From Kibdelosporangium banguiense (GTDB lineage Bacteria > Actinomycetota > Actinomycetes > Mycobacteriales > Pseudonocardiaceae), in NCBI RefSeq assembly GCF_017876405.1, contig NZ_JAGINW010000001.1, positions 9,995,203 through 10,059,202 of the forward strand: a stretch of DNA of 64,000 nt. Reading direction: 5' to 3'. This document shows, in pieces, positions 38,035-45,903 of the stretch; positions within the stretch are counted from its first letter, which is position 1, and each line of letters opens with the position of its first letter. The translations under genes and the position numbers were made by a program. Below the pieces are notes generated by a model that searched no databases, had not been told where the DNA came from, and was given only the letters and a program-made list of their open reading frames with translations.

Positions 38035-38625
38035 GATGAGCCACCGGTGCCCGCCACCATCTCCATTGTTCGCCGCACCCCGTCGGCGAAGACCTCGAAA
38101 TCAGGACATACACCGGGATCAGCGACCACGGTGACGTTGAACTGACCCGCATACGAGAGTGCACCGACACCGAGAGCGAGATTCCCGGTGAGCGGCACCA
38201 TCGGAAACACCTCAACCAACGGCGCACCAGCCAACCGCGAACGTACGAGCCGGGCCGATCGAGTGGTTGAAACTGGTTCGAGAGCAGATCGCGTGACGAG
38301 GGCATTGGCGCTGGCCGCCAAGGATCGAAACCCGCCTGCGCCGCATGGGGATTCACGTCGAGCAGTCTCCCGAGGAGGTCCACGCCCGCGACGCCGTCGG
38401 CGATGGTGTGGTGTGCCTTCACGAACATGCCCACCCGCACGTCCGACAACCCGGGAAGCATCCACATCTCCCACACCGGCCGGCCCAACCCGCGCCGTGG
38501 GACATAGAGGAGCTGCCGGAACCGGGGAACAAGGTGAAGCCGGGCCCCGACTGCCTGCCGCACATCATCGATCCGAAGCTGACCGTCCGTGTCCATCAAC
38601 TGCCTGCCATCAAGAACAGCCAGGA
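37989..38625 (-). pseudogene. wax ester synthase/diacylglycerol acyltransferase (WS/DGAT), internally deleted
   Basis: The 5' part reads MDTDGQLRIDDVRQAVGARL, HLVPRFRQLLYVPRRGLGRP and the catalytic motif HHTIADG (in KAHHTIADGVAGVDLL). Near 38340 the frame changes and the C-terminal domain follows (APLVEVFPMVPLTGNLALG, ADPGVCPDFEVFADGV). Between them some 150-200 residues of a normal 450-480-residue enzyme are missing, and the first residues are cut off where the kinase fragment begins. M. tuberculosis tgs1, a DosR-regulon gene, is the functional counterpart. Confidence 0.85.
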
Positions 38626-39217
38626 CACCGATGTCCTGCACGACCAGGTCATCCAGCGGCTGTTCGCGATCGGCCTCGGCCTGCAGGGCCTGTCCCGGCT
38701 GATGGTCAAACCCGACCTCGGCCGCCGGGTGGCCGGGTTCGTCGAGGAGATCGACCAGACCATCCGCGAGATCCGCCGCAGCATCTTCTCCCTGCAGGAA
38801 GACCCTGGCACCGGGCCGGTCAGCCTGCGCGGCGAGCTGCTGCGGGTGATCCAGGAAGGCGCCGGCGCACTCGGTTTCGAGCCCACGGTGAACATGGACG
38901 GCCCGCTGGACAGCCTGGTCCCCGACGACCTGCGCCCCGACGTCCTGGCAACACTGCGGGAAACGCTGTCCAACGCCGCCCGGCACGCCCAGGCCAGCAC
39001 TGTCCTGATCACGATCAACGTCGATCGAGAGGGACGCGGCCTCAAGCTGGCGATCAAGGACGACGGCAAAGGCATGCCCGGAGAACCCCAGCGCCACAGT
39101 GGCCTGGCCAACATCACCGAACGAGCCAACCGATGGCACGGCACCTGCGACATCGACACCGCCGTCGGTAGCGGAACCACCATCACCTGGACAGTCCCAC
39201 TACCGACGCAGACCTAG
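38626..39217 (+). pseudogene. C-terminal part of a DevS-type sensor histidine kinase (copy B)
   Basis: About 195 codons that retain the phospho-His (VLHDQVIQRLFAIGLGLQG), DHp helices (EIDQTIREIRRSIFSLQED), N-box LRETLSNAARHAQAS, G1-box DDGKGMPGEPQ and GSGTTITWTVPL. The frame stays open back to ATG 38345, but that part is antisense of the WS/DGAT relic. The GAF sensor domains are absent. It could still be translated as a sensorless kinase module. Its stop overlaps the stop of the convergent USP gene. Confidence 0.75.
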
Positions 39218-40083
39218 TCCGGTCGCACGACCGCCACCGGACAAGGGGCGTGATGCAGCAGTGCCTGGCTGGTGGATCCGAGCAGCAGCCCTGCCAGTGC
39301 TCCGCGGCCGCGCGAGCCGACCACCACCAGTTGGGCGCTCCGTGCCTGCTCGATCAGGCTGCGCGCCGGACTGTCCTGGGTGACTATCCGCTCGACCTGC
39401 ACGTCGGGGTACTTCTCCTGCCAGCCGGCGAGGCGTTCGCAGAGCAGTTCGAGTTCCTTCGTCTGGATCTCCGGCCAGTCGAATGCGTGCGGGACGATCG
39501 AGAACGCGGCGGGCGGCAGCACGTCGCTCCAGGTGTGCACGGCCACCAGAGGCACGTTCCATCGGGAGGCCTGCTCGTAGGCGAACGCGATCGCGGCCTC
39601 GCCCGCCGGCGAACCGTCGACGCCCAGAATGACTGGTTTGCCGCTGGTGTCGTCGTGCTCGTCTCGAACCACGACAACGGGACACGACGCACGCTGGGCC
39701 AACTTGACGGCAACAGAGCCGACCATCAGTCCGGTGAACCCGCCCAGCCCTCGCGAGCCGAGCACCATCAACTGGGCCGTTTGCGACTCGGCGAGCAGCA
39801 CCGTCGGCGGATCGGCGCGCTCCAGGATCCGCGACACTTCGATCTGCGGTTCCTCCTCTTGCGCCACCTGGGACGCCTCGCGTAGCCACCTGCGGCCTTC
39901 CTCGGCCAGCGCCTGGGCCAGCGACCTCGGAACCGGCACGGTCGTGTACGCCGGGATGACCATGTTGGCGTGCACCAGGCGCAGCGGTGCCTTCCGGCGT
40001 GCGGCCTCGCGGGCCGCCCAGCGCACAGCTTGCTGGGCCGAATCGGAGCCATCGACTCCGACGACGATCGGCTTAGTCATCAT
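39214..40083 (-). CDS. universal stress protein, two USP domains
   Basis: A 289-residue tandem UspA protein (domains about 1-145 and 150-289). Each has the ATP-binding motif G-2x-G-9x-G-(S/T): LGSRGLGGFTGLMVGSVA and VGSRGRGALAGLLLGSTS. ATG 40083 or 40080 may be used; AGGAG is 3 or 6 nt away. ATP-binding USPs slow growth and aid survival in hypoxia (DosR-controlled Rv2005c and Rv2623 are examples). It overlaps the CBS gene upstream and is last in a three-gene operon. Confidence 0.9.
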   Translation of the reverse strand: MMTKPIVVGVDGSDSAQQAVRWAAREAARRKAPLRLVHANMVIPAYTTVPVPRSLAQALAEEGRRWLREASQVAQEEEPQIEVSRILERADPPTVLLAESQTAQLMVLGSRGLGGFTGLMVGSVAVKLAQRASCPVVVVRDEHDDTSGKPVILGVDGSPAGEAAIAFAYEQASRWNVPLVAVHTWSDVLPPAAFSIVPHAFDWPEIQTKELELLCERLAGWQEKYPDVQVERIVTQDSPARSLIEQARSAQLVVVGSRGRGALAGLLLGSTSQALLHHAPCPVAVVRPD

Positions 40084-40477
40084 CTGCTCCTTCTCGGGCG
40101 AACGACTGGACGAAATCGACTGCGGTGAGCACACCGACGACCTGCTGGCCGGAGAACACGACAACCGCGTCGGAAGCCGTCTCTCGCATGACCCTCGCCG
40201 CGTCCGCAAGGGTGGCCCGATCGTCTACTGTGGGCGGCGGGCGGTGGCACAGCTCGCCGCTGGTGGGCAACGGCCCTCGGGTGCGGCTCAACAAACCCGT
40301 CAACAACTCCGTCTCACTGACCAGACCCACACAAGCGCCCCTGCTGAGGACCGGAAGATGCCTGATCTGGTTGGCGTGCATCACTCTGAGCGCTGCCAGG
40401 GCATCCACATCCGTGTCCACCGACAGCACAGGTGCGCTGGCGAGCTCCACCGCGTACGGCTGAACCGCGGTAGTCAT
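40073..40477 (-). CDS. CBS-domain pair protein (Hrp1-like)
   Basis: A 134-residue protein consisting only of two CBS motifs (about 10-60 and 75-130; ALRVMHANQIRHLPVLSRG, ARVMRETASDAVVVFSGQQVVGVLT). CBS pairs bind adenylates. Similar stand-alone CBS proteins (Rv2626c/Hrp1) are in the DosR regulon. ATG 40477 overlaps the upstream USP stop (ATGA), and its own end overlaps the downstream USP start, so the three genes are coupled. Confidence 0.87.
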   Translation of the reverse strand: MTTAVQPYAVELASAPVLSVDTDVDALAALRVMHANQIRHLPVLSRGACVGLVSETELLTGLLSRTRGPLPTSGELCHRPPPTVDDRATLADAARVMRETASDAVVVFSGQQVVGVLTAVDFVQSFAREGADDD

Positions 40478-41376
40478 GGCGTGTCCTCAGGCCGGACCAC
40501 GACCAGCGGTGTCTGCGTGTAGTGCATCAGCGCCTGGCTGGTGGATCCCAGCAGCATTCCGTGATAGCCGCCGAGCCCGCGGCTACCGACCACGAGGAGC
40601 TGGGCTTCCTCGTCGTAGTCCAGCAACGCCCGCACCGGCCGGTCCTGCTTGACCACGCGGGTCACCTGGACATCCGGGTACTTCTCCGGCCAGCCCGCCA
40701 GGCGCTGGCTGAGCAGTTCCCGCTCACGCTGCTCCAGCACTGTGGTGTCGAAGGCGATACGGTCGACGTTCAGCTCTGGGTCGATGAAGATCTCGGTCCA
40801 CGTGTGCAGGGCAATCAGAGCGCACCCACGCAAGGACGCTTCCTCGAAGGCGAACTTGATGGCCGCTTCACTCGCCGGAGAGCCGTCGACGCCGACCACA
40901 ATCGGTCCGCCGGTCCTGGACGGGCCCAATGGCGCGGTCCGCACGACCACGACCGGGCACATCGCACCAGCGACCACGGAATTCGCGGTCGTTCCCACCA
41001 GCATGCCAGTGAAACCACCCAGTCCCCGGGCTCCGAGCACGATCATCGCGGCGTCGGCCGACATGTCGACCAACGTCTGCACGACCGCACCCGCGCGCAA
41101 CTCCACCTGCGGCTCCAGCTCGGATACGGCTTCCGGCGCCACGCCGGCCGCCTCATTCAGCCACTTCTTCGCCTGTGTTTCCAGCGCCGGACGCATCGCA
41201 TCCGCGATCTTGTCGTCGGCGTACCTGACAGCCGGATCAGGATGCACGTGCACAAGCCGCAACGGCAGCTTCCGAGCCGCGGCTTCCTTGGCCGCCCAAC
41301 GGACCGCCTGCACGGCCGCAGCCGAGCCGTCAATCCCGACGACAACAGGCCGGTGGTGTTCGGACAGGGTGCTCAT
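40474..41376 (-). CDS. universal stress protein, two USP domains
   Basis: A 300-residue tandem UspA protein from ATG 41376 (GGAGGAAA upstream). ATP-binding motifs: LGARGLGGFTGMLVGTTA and VGSRGLGGYHGMLLGSTS. It begins with the usual VVVGIDGSAAAVQAVRWAAKEA. First gene of the operon USP-CBS-USP; a DevR-like palindrome lies 97 bp before its start. Confidence 0.9.
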   Translation of the reverse strand: MSTLSEHHRPVVVGIDGSAAAVQAVRWAAKEAAARKLPLRLVHVHPDPAVRYADDKIADAMRPALETQAKKWLNEAAGVAPEAVSELEPQVELRAGAVVQTLVDMSADAAMIVLGARGLGGFTGMLVGTTANSVVAGAMCPVVVVRTAPLGPSRTGGPIVVGVDGSPASEAAIKFAFEEASLRGCALIALHTWTEIFIDPELNVDRIAFDTTVLEQRERELLSQRLAGWPEKYPDVQVTRVVKQDRPVRALLDYDEEAQLLVVGSRGLGGYHGMLLGSTSQALMHYTQTPLVVVRPEDTP

Positions 41377-41472
41377 CGCGGATTTCCTCCACATCGGACG
41401 GTTTCGATCTCCTGGTGAGACTTTCCCGCGAGCGCCCCTCATCCAGGCAGTGGCGACCGGCCCGCCGGACCA

Positions 41473-41486
41473 GGGCCGATAGTCCC
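41473..41486. promoter_or_regulatory. DevR-box-like palindrome GGGCC-GATA-GTCCC
   Basis: Half-sites GGGCC and GTCCC, 4 nt apart, flanked by CA and TA. Nearly identical in layout to the mycobacterial DosR motif. It sits 97 bp upstream of the leftward USP-CBS-USP operon and downstream of the DUF1918 gene. Confidence 0.6.
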
Positions 41487-41577
41487 TATCTGCCGGATAC
41501 GTACCCGTGACAGCAATGTCTCCGGCACCGGCCCGTGGCCTGATGCGTATGTTGTGGACACACGCGAGGGCACTCGA

Positions 41578-41781
41578 CTAGGAAACCGGCTCGGTAGAAC
41601 GGTGCTCGATGTGAGAGTCGGGTCCGGGGAACACGAGGGTGGTGCGACCGGTGTCCAGCCAGTGCACGTAGTACGGCGGCCTGCCGTCCGTGTGTACGAG
41701 CTGCACGATCTCGCCCCGGCGGTACGGGTCGTCCAGCTTGGCTCCCTTGATGACGAGCCAGTCGCCGACATTGCCGTGCAT
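41578..41781 (-). CDS. DUF1918 protein
   Basis: A 67-residue protein that spans one DUF1918 domain (HGNVGDWLVIKGAKLDDPYR ... RRGEIVQL ... PPYYVHWLDTGRTTLVFPGPD), an SH3-like barrel of unknown function common near actinobacterial stress genes. ATG 41781 has AAGGGAG upstream. It lies 11 nt after the CBS-BON gene and is cotranscribed with it. Confidence 0.88.
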   Translation of the reverse strand: MHGNVGDWLVIKGAKLDDPYRRGEIVQLVHTDGRPPYYVHWLDTGRTTLVFPGPDSHIEHRSTEPVS

Positions 41782-41792
41782 GACATCTCCCT

Positions 41793-42446
41793 TCAGTTGT
41801 GGACCTGGTCGTTCCAGGCGTGGTCGAGCCGGTTGCGGACCTCGACGACGCCCGGGATCGTCGGCGTCAGCCGCCCTGCGATCTCCACTTCACTGCGGCG
41901 GTCGAGCCGGCCGGTCAACGTCACGACGCCGCGGTTCACCGACACCGTGATCGCGCTCAAGTCCAGCCAAAGCACCCGCTGGAATACCTCGCGCTCGACG
42001 TCCACCTGGATGTCCTCATCCGACCGCAAGAACACCCGCAACAGATCGCGCCTGGACACCACACCGACCAGACGGTCCTGATCGATCACAAAGAGGCGCC
42101 GTACTCCCCTGCGGTTGAGTTCACGGGCCGCGAAGCTCACCGACTTGTCGGCCGACACCGCGCGCACAGGTACCGTCATCAGTTCCAATGCCCGTTCGGC
42201 GGTGGCCCTGTGCCAGCGCTCACGGGTCTGCTGGCCGACAAGGACCTTCGGCTGTGACGGCTGCTCCTGCTTGTGGATCAGGTCGGTCTCGGAGACGACC
42301 CCGATCGGCACGCCGTCGCGGCCGACCACCGGGACCGCGCTGATCGAGTGCCTGGCGAGAATCTCGACGATGTCCTTGAACTCGGTGTCGGGTGCCACGG
42401 TGACCGGGTCCTTGGTCATCACTGTGGCGACGGTGAGCCCTCGCAT
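41793..42446 (-). CDS. CBS-CBS-BON domain protein
   Basis: A 217-residue protein from ATG 42446 with GGAGG about 8 nt upstream. Two CBS domains (about 8-60 and 85-140; VTVAPDTEFKDIVEIL, VRRLFVIDQDRLVGVVSRRDLL) and a C-terminal BON domain (about 150-210; VNRGVVTLTGRLDRRSEVEI). BON domains bind lipid or membrane surfaces and CBS pairs sense adenylates. The gene is divergent from devR and shares the gap containing the strongest palindrome. Confidence 0.9.
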   Translation of the reverse strand: MRGLTVATVMTKDPVTVAPDTEFKDIVEILARHSISAVPVVGRDGVPIGVVSETDLIHKQEQPSQPKVLVGQQTRERWHRATAERALELMTVPVRAVSADKSVSFAARELNRRGVRRLFVIDQDRLVGVVSRRDLLRVFLRSDEDIQVDVEREVFQRVLWLDLSAITVSVNRGVVTLTGRLDRRSEVEIAGRLTPTIPGVVEVRNRLDHAWNDQVHN

Positions 42447-42640
42447 GACTGCTACCTCCGCATTGGCTGGCTGGCACGTTATGCACTCTCGACCTGCCAG
42501 TTCAGGGGCATGCGCCATCGGCAGGCAGGGCCTTTCGACCTGAGCCGGTACAGAAGCGGCCCGGTGTTCATCGACACCAGCACCATCCCGGAGGCTTGCC
42601 GGAAATGTCCTTTGTGGCCGATGCCGATGACCCGACTGCT

Positions 42641-42666
42641 CGAATAGGGCCGTTCGGCCCTATTCG
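42641..42666. promoter_or_regulatory. 26-bp palindrome between devR and the CBS-BON operon (DevR box)
   Basis: CGAATAGGGCCG (42641-42652) and CGGCCCTATTCG (42655-42666) are perfect 12-bp arms around TT. The core is GGGCC-GTTC-GGCCC. It is 107 bp before devR and about 195 bp before the divergent gene. It is the longest and most symmetrical of the sites and suggests DevR autoregulation. Confidence 0.7.
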
Positions 42667-42773
42667 AGCTGGCACGCGGCCCTATCCGGGGTCGCCGCAG
42701 GTCCGGCACTTTTGACTCGGCAAGACAACTGTCGCGGAGTAGCGTCGGCGTCGCCGATGAAGAGGAGCGGACC

Positions 42774-43427
42774 ATGGGCATCTCGGTTTTCCTGCTCGAC
42801 GACCATGAGGTCGTCCGCCGGGGGCTGCAGCAACTGCTGGAAGCCGAGCCGGACATCGAGGTCATCGGTGAGGCAGGCACCGCCGCCCAGGCCATCGCCC
42901 GTATCCCCGCGCTGCGGCCGGACGTGGCCATCCTCGACGTCCGCCTGCCGGACGGCGAAGGCGTCACGGTCTGTCGCGACATCCGCGCCGCTGTCGAACC
43001 CCCGCCGGCGTGCCTGATGCTCACGTCGTACGCCGATGACGAAGCCCTCTTCAGCGCCATCATGGCCGGCGCGGCCGGATACATGCTCAAACAAGTCAGC
43101 GGCAACGACCTCGTCGGCGCGATCCGCACCCTCGCCGCAGGCGGCTCCCTGCTCGACGCCGGCGTCACCGCCACAGTGTTGAACCGGCTGCGCAGTGGCG
43201 GCGATCAGGAGGATCCCCGTTACGCGTCACTGAGCCCGCAGGAGCGCCGCATCCTCGACCTGATCGCCGAAGGCATGACCAACCGGCAGATCGCCGCCCA
43301 GCTCTACCTCGCCGAGAAGACCGTCAAGAACTACGTCTCCTCCCTCCTGCACAAGCTCGGCTTCGAACGTCGCACCGAAGCAGCCGTCTACGCCACCCGC
43401 AGGCGCGACGAGCAGAAATCGTCCTGA
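42774..43427 (+). CDS. devR: DevR/DosR-type response regulator
   Basis: A 217-residue NarL-family regulator strikingly like M. tuberculosis DosR: VFLLDDHEVVRRGLQQLL, the phospho-acceptor Asp55 in VAILDVRLPDGEG, LTSYADDEALFSAIMAGAAGY, and the HTH LSPQERRILDLIAEGMTNRQIA...LAEKTVKNYVSSLLHKLGFERRTEAAVYAT (about 150-205). DosR activates the dormancy regulon under hypoxia and NO when phosphorylated by DevS/DosT. GAGGAG precedes ATG 42774. No intact kinase is adjacent; two truncated kinases lie 3.5-7 kb upstream. Confidence 0.95.
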   Translation: MGISVFLLDDHEVVRRGLQQLLEAEPDIEVIGEAGTAAQAIARIPALRPDVAILDVRLPDGEGVTVCRDIRAAVEPPPACLMLTSYADDEALFSAIMAGAAGYMLKQVSGNDLVGAIRTLAAGGSLLDAGVTATVLNRLRSGGDQEDPRYASLSPQERRILDLIAEGMTNRQIAAQLYLAEKTVKNYVSSLLHKLGFERRTEAAVYATRRRDEQKSS

Positions 43428-43446
43428 CCAGCGGCCCTCAGACACA

Positions 43447-43460
43447 GGGTCCTTTGCCCC
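43447..43460. promoter_or_regulatory. DevR-box-like palindrome GGGTC-CTTT-GCCCC
   Basis: Half-sites with a 4-nt spacer, flanked by CA and TG, 59 bp before the USP start at 43520 and 20 bp after the devR stop. The spacing to the start codon equals that of the site before the DoxX gene. Confidence 0.6.
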
Positions 43461-43519
43461 TGACCACCGTCCTTCGCACCGTCGACTCTGAGGTCGAACG
43501 AGAAGCGGAGGAACTGGAG

Positions 43520-43942
43520 ATGAAGACACAGCAGCGCACCGTCGTAGTCGGCGTGGCCGGATCGCCCGCGAGCCGGGCTGCCCTGCACTGGGCGATGGAT
43601 TTGGCCTCGGCCCAGGGTTTCCACGTCGCCGCGGTCGCGGTCCAACGACGCATACCCGCGTTCATGCCAGCCAGCTCAATGGCTCTGCACCCATACGGCT
43701 CCCCGCCGCAGCCGACGCAGGCCGCTCGAGCCGAGCAGTTGCACTCGATCGTCGGGAAACACAACGACAACGTGAGCGAACACCTGCTGAGTGGAGAGCC
43801 GGCGCGAGAACTGACCCGGATGGCCGGCCCCGGGGACTTGCTCGTGATCGGCCGCGGCGGTCTGCTCAGCGGCGTGACCATGGCGTGCGTCCGGCACGCA
43901 CGCTGCCCGGTCGTGGTCGTCCTTGCCGGCAAGAAGGAGTGA
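43520..43942 (+). CDS. universal stress protein, single degenerate domain
   Basis: A 140-residue USP-fold protein from ATG 43520. It starts TVVVGVAGSPASRAALHWAM; the nucleotide loop is reduced to IGRGGLLSGVTMACVRHARCPVVVV, lacking the full G-2x-G-9x-G-S/T motif, so ATP binding is doubtful. It follows devR and a DevR-like box, the position of USP Rv3134c next to devR in M. tuberculosis (there upstream). Confidence 0.82.
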   Translation: MKTQQRTVVVGVAGSPASRAALHWAMDLASAQGFHVAAVAVQRRIPAFMPASSMALHPYGSPPQPTQAARAEQLHSIVGKHNDNVSEHLLSGEPARELTRMAGPGDLLVIGRGGLLSGVTMACVRHARCPVVVVLAGKKE

Positions 43943-43947
43943 GAATC

Positions 43948-44229
43948 ATGGCTGCCAAGAAGTGGCGCGACCTCGAACCGCGCCAGCGGCGCACGATTGT
44001 GGCAACTGGCGCCGTGCAGGTGGGGCTTGCAGTCTCCGCCTGGTACGACCTGTCGCGTCGTCCCCAGGAGTTGGTGAACGGCCCAAAACTGTTGTGGGCC
44101 TTGGTCATTGCCATCAACTTCGTGGGCCCATCGGCCTACTTCCGGTTCGGTCGGCACCAGCCCATCACGCACAAGGCGACGCCCTGGCACGAACGGGCGC
44201 ATCTGACCGATTCGGTACCGGCGCGTTAG
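43948..44229 (+). CDS. PLDc_N-type small membrane protein
   Basis: A 93-residue protein from ATG 43948 with AAGGAG 9 nt upstream, 5 nt after the USP gene. Two hydrophobic helices (TIVATGAVQVGLAVSAWY and KLLWALVIAINFVGPSAYF) with a positive ending YFRFGRH match the phospholipase-D-nuclease N-terminal (PLDc_N) domain found alone in small actinobacterial membrane proteins. No phospholipase domain is present. Confidence 0.78.
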   Translation: MAAKKWRDLEPRQRRTIVATGAVQVGLAVSAWYDLSRRPQELVNGPKLLWALVIAINFVGPSAYFRFGRHQPITHKATPWHERAHLTDSVPAR

Positions 44230-44747
44230 TTCACCGTCCAGCCGCTTGCTTGCGACGCGTGTTCTCTACGAGCGCCCGGGGCCCGTACATCCGCATCTGG
44301 GCGAACTGTGTGCTGACTCCGAACTTCACAGCTAAGTCCTCATTGGAATTGGACATATCCGCGAATGTCCAAGTTCGTGCCCGATACTGGAGCGGCGGCG
44401 CACGAGCGAGTGCGCCGTGTTCTCGATGATCCTGGCCGAACCGAGGGGACGATGGCCGCCGACCATGTCTTCTGCCGGCGCACAAGACCCGATCTGCAAG
44501 ACCTGTTCCACAGCAGGAAAACTGGGCCGCAGGGATCAGCCAGCATCAATCGAGCCACCTCGTGCTCCAAATCCGAACGCTGCTGCTGCCACGAAATGAA
44601 GGCCGAGGTGGCCGGACCACCTCGACCTTCTGTAACCGCTTCCCCGCGGCCTACAACGGCGTCGCCTCCTTTCGCGGTTGTGTGACATCGCCAGTGACCC
44701 GCGAGGCCCATCCAGGACAGCGGCGGAGCGGGTATTCGCCGGAGTCT
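44230..44747. other. gene-poor stretch with one regulatory-peptidase remnant
   Basis: About 520 bases between convergent operons. Apart from the ImmA/IrrE-like remnant at 44231-44356, only short shadow frames occur. No terminator hairpin stands out. Confidence 0.45.
44231..44356 (-). pseudogene. C-terminal remnant resembling ImmA/IrrE peptidase
   Basis: The frame reads SNEDLAVKFGVSTQFAQMRM and YGPRALVENTRRKQAAGR to the stop at 44231. DLAxKFGVSxQFAxMRM is typical of the helix that follows the zinc-binding site in ImmA/IrrE-like domains. The HEXXH part and the HTH are absent. Confidence 0.45.
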
Positions 44748-45365
44748 TTACCTGCCTGCGGGCGCGACGACCCGGACTTCGACAACACCGGGAATGGCGC
44801 CAGCGATGACGCGTGCGACGTGCCGGTCCTCTTCATTGCTGTAGTCGTCCACGAGCGTGACCACGCCATCGGTAACGGTGGCTGACCAGTCGCCGCGGCG
44901 GAAGCACCGCGTCAGATGCTGGCGGACATCCAGAACGATCAGCTCATCATCACGCGCGATTGTGCGCAGCAGGTCCCGGCGGCTGACGATGCCCACGAGC
45001 TTGTCCCCGTCGACAATCGGAATGGCGCGCAGGTGGTGGTCGAGCATGTCGCGTGCCACCTGCGCGGCATCGGTCTTCGGGCCTCGGACGACCACGTCGG
45101 TGGTCATCACGGCCCCGACCGTGGGCGGTGCTGGCCCGTTGGGGGCATCAACGGGCCAGTCCGGGTGTGCCAGTGAGCGTGGATCGAGGCCAATCCGGTC
45201 CTTGAGGATGTCGGCCTCTGTCACAATGCCCACCAGGTTCTGGTCGGCATCGACCACCGGCAGCGCCGTGAAGCCCTTCCGCACCAGCAGATCGGCCGCT
45301 TCCTTGGCCGTGGTATCCGGGCCGACGGTAACCACAGAGGTGGTCATCACGTCACGTGCTCGCAT
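44748..45365 (-). CDS. CBS-CBS-BON domain protein
   Basis: A 205-residue protein, second paralogue of the CBS-BON type. CBS 1 (about 1-60; MRARDVMTTSVVTVGPDTTA), CBS 2 (about 80-140; VGAVMTTDVVVRGPKTDAAQ, IVDGDKLVGIVSRRDLL) and BON (about 145-200; ATVTDGVVTLVDDYSNEED). ATG 45365 is 1 nt after the USP stop, so they form one operon. The BON domain is slightly degenerate in its second half. Confidence 0.9.
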   Translation of the reverse strand: MRARDVMTTSVVTVGPDTTAKEAADLLVRKGFTALPVVDADQNLVGIVTEADILKDRIGLDPRSLAHPDWPVDAPNGPAPPTVGAVMTTDVVVRGPKTDAAQVARDMLDHHLRAIPIVDGDKLVGIVSRRDLLRTIARDDELIVLDVRQHLTRCFRRGDWSATVTDGVVTLVDDYSNEEDRHVARVIAGAIPGVVEVRVVAPAGR

Positions 45366-45366
45366 G

Positions 45367-45813
45367 TCACGCACCTTCCGGTTCCGGACGCACGACCACG
45401 ACGGGCACGTTGGAGTGCCGCACACACGACGCGCTGACGGACCCGAGGAGGGCCTTGCGGAGCCGCTCGCCGCGGTGTGTCGCGACAACGAGCATCGCGG
45501 CTTCCTGTGCGGCCTCGACCAGTGCCTTGGCCGGCGGGCCTTCGACCGCACGCTCGACGATCGGCGGCACGTGCTCGCGGCCCTGAACGGCCAGTCGTAC
45601 TGTGCTCGACAGTTTCTCCTCAGCGATCTTGCGGATCTGCTCGCTGGGCGTCCAGACGAAGTCCGTCGCCGGGTCGACCGACCACACCGTGACCGCGTGC
45701 ACCGAGCAGCGGCGGAGGCTGGCTTCCTCGATCGCCCAGGCCAGCGCCTTGCGCGCGGCATCCGAATCGTCCACGCCGACAACGATCGGCCGGTTCTCGT
45801 TCTGCTCAACCAT
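45367..45813 (-). CDS. universal stress protein, single domain
   Basis: A 148-residue UspA protein. It begins PIVVGVDDSDAARKALAWAI and ends VATHRGERLRKALLGSVSAS...VPVVVVRPE; the ATP loop deviates from the strict G-2x-G pattern. ATG 45813 has GGGAAGGTG upstream. A DevR-like site lies 62 bp before it. Confidence 0.88.
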   Translation of the reverse strand: MVEQNENRPIVVGVDDSDAARKALAWAIEEASLRRCSVHAVTVWSVDPATDFVWTPSEQIRKIAEEKLSSTVRLAVQGREHVPPIVERAVEGPPAKALVEAAQEAAMLVVATHRGERLRKALLGSVSASCVRHSNVPVVVVRPEPEGA

Positions 45814-45875
45814 TGTGGTTCACCTTCCCGTGAAGTCCTGCCATCACTGTGGTCGCCGGCAAGCTCACGTCGATA

Positions 45876-45889
45876 GGGCCCAATTACCC
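45876..45889. promoter_or_regulatory. DevR-box-like site GGGCC-CAAT-TACCC
   Basis: One perfect and one imperfect half-site (TACCC) with the 4-nt spacer, preceded by TA, 62 bp upstream of the leftward USP-CBS-BON operon. The weakest of the listed sites by sequence but well placed. Confidence 0.45.
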
Positions 45890-45903
45890 AGTGGCCCTAG
45901 GGC

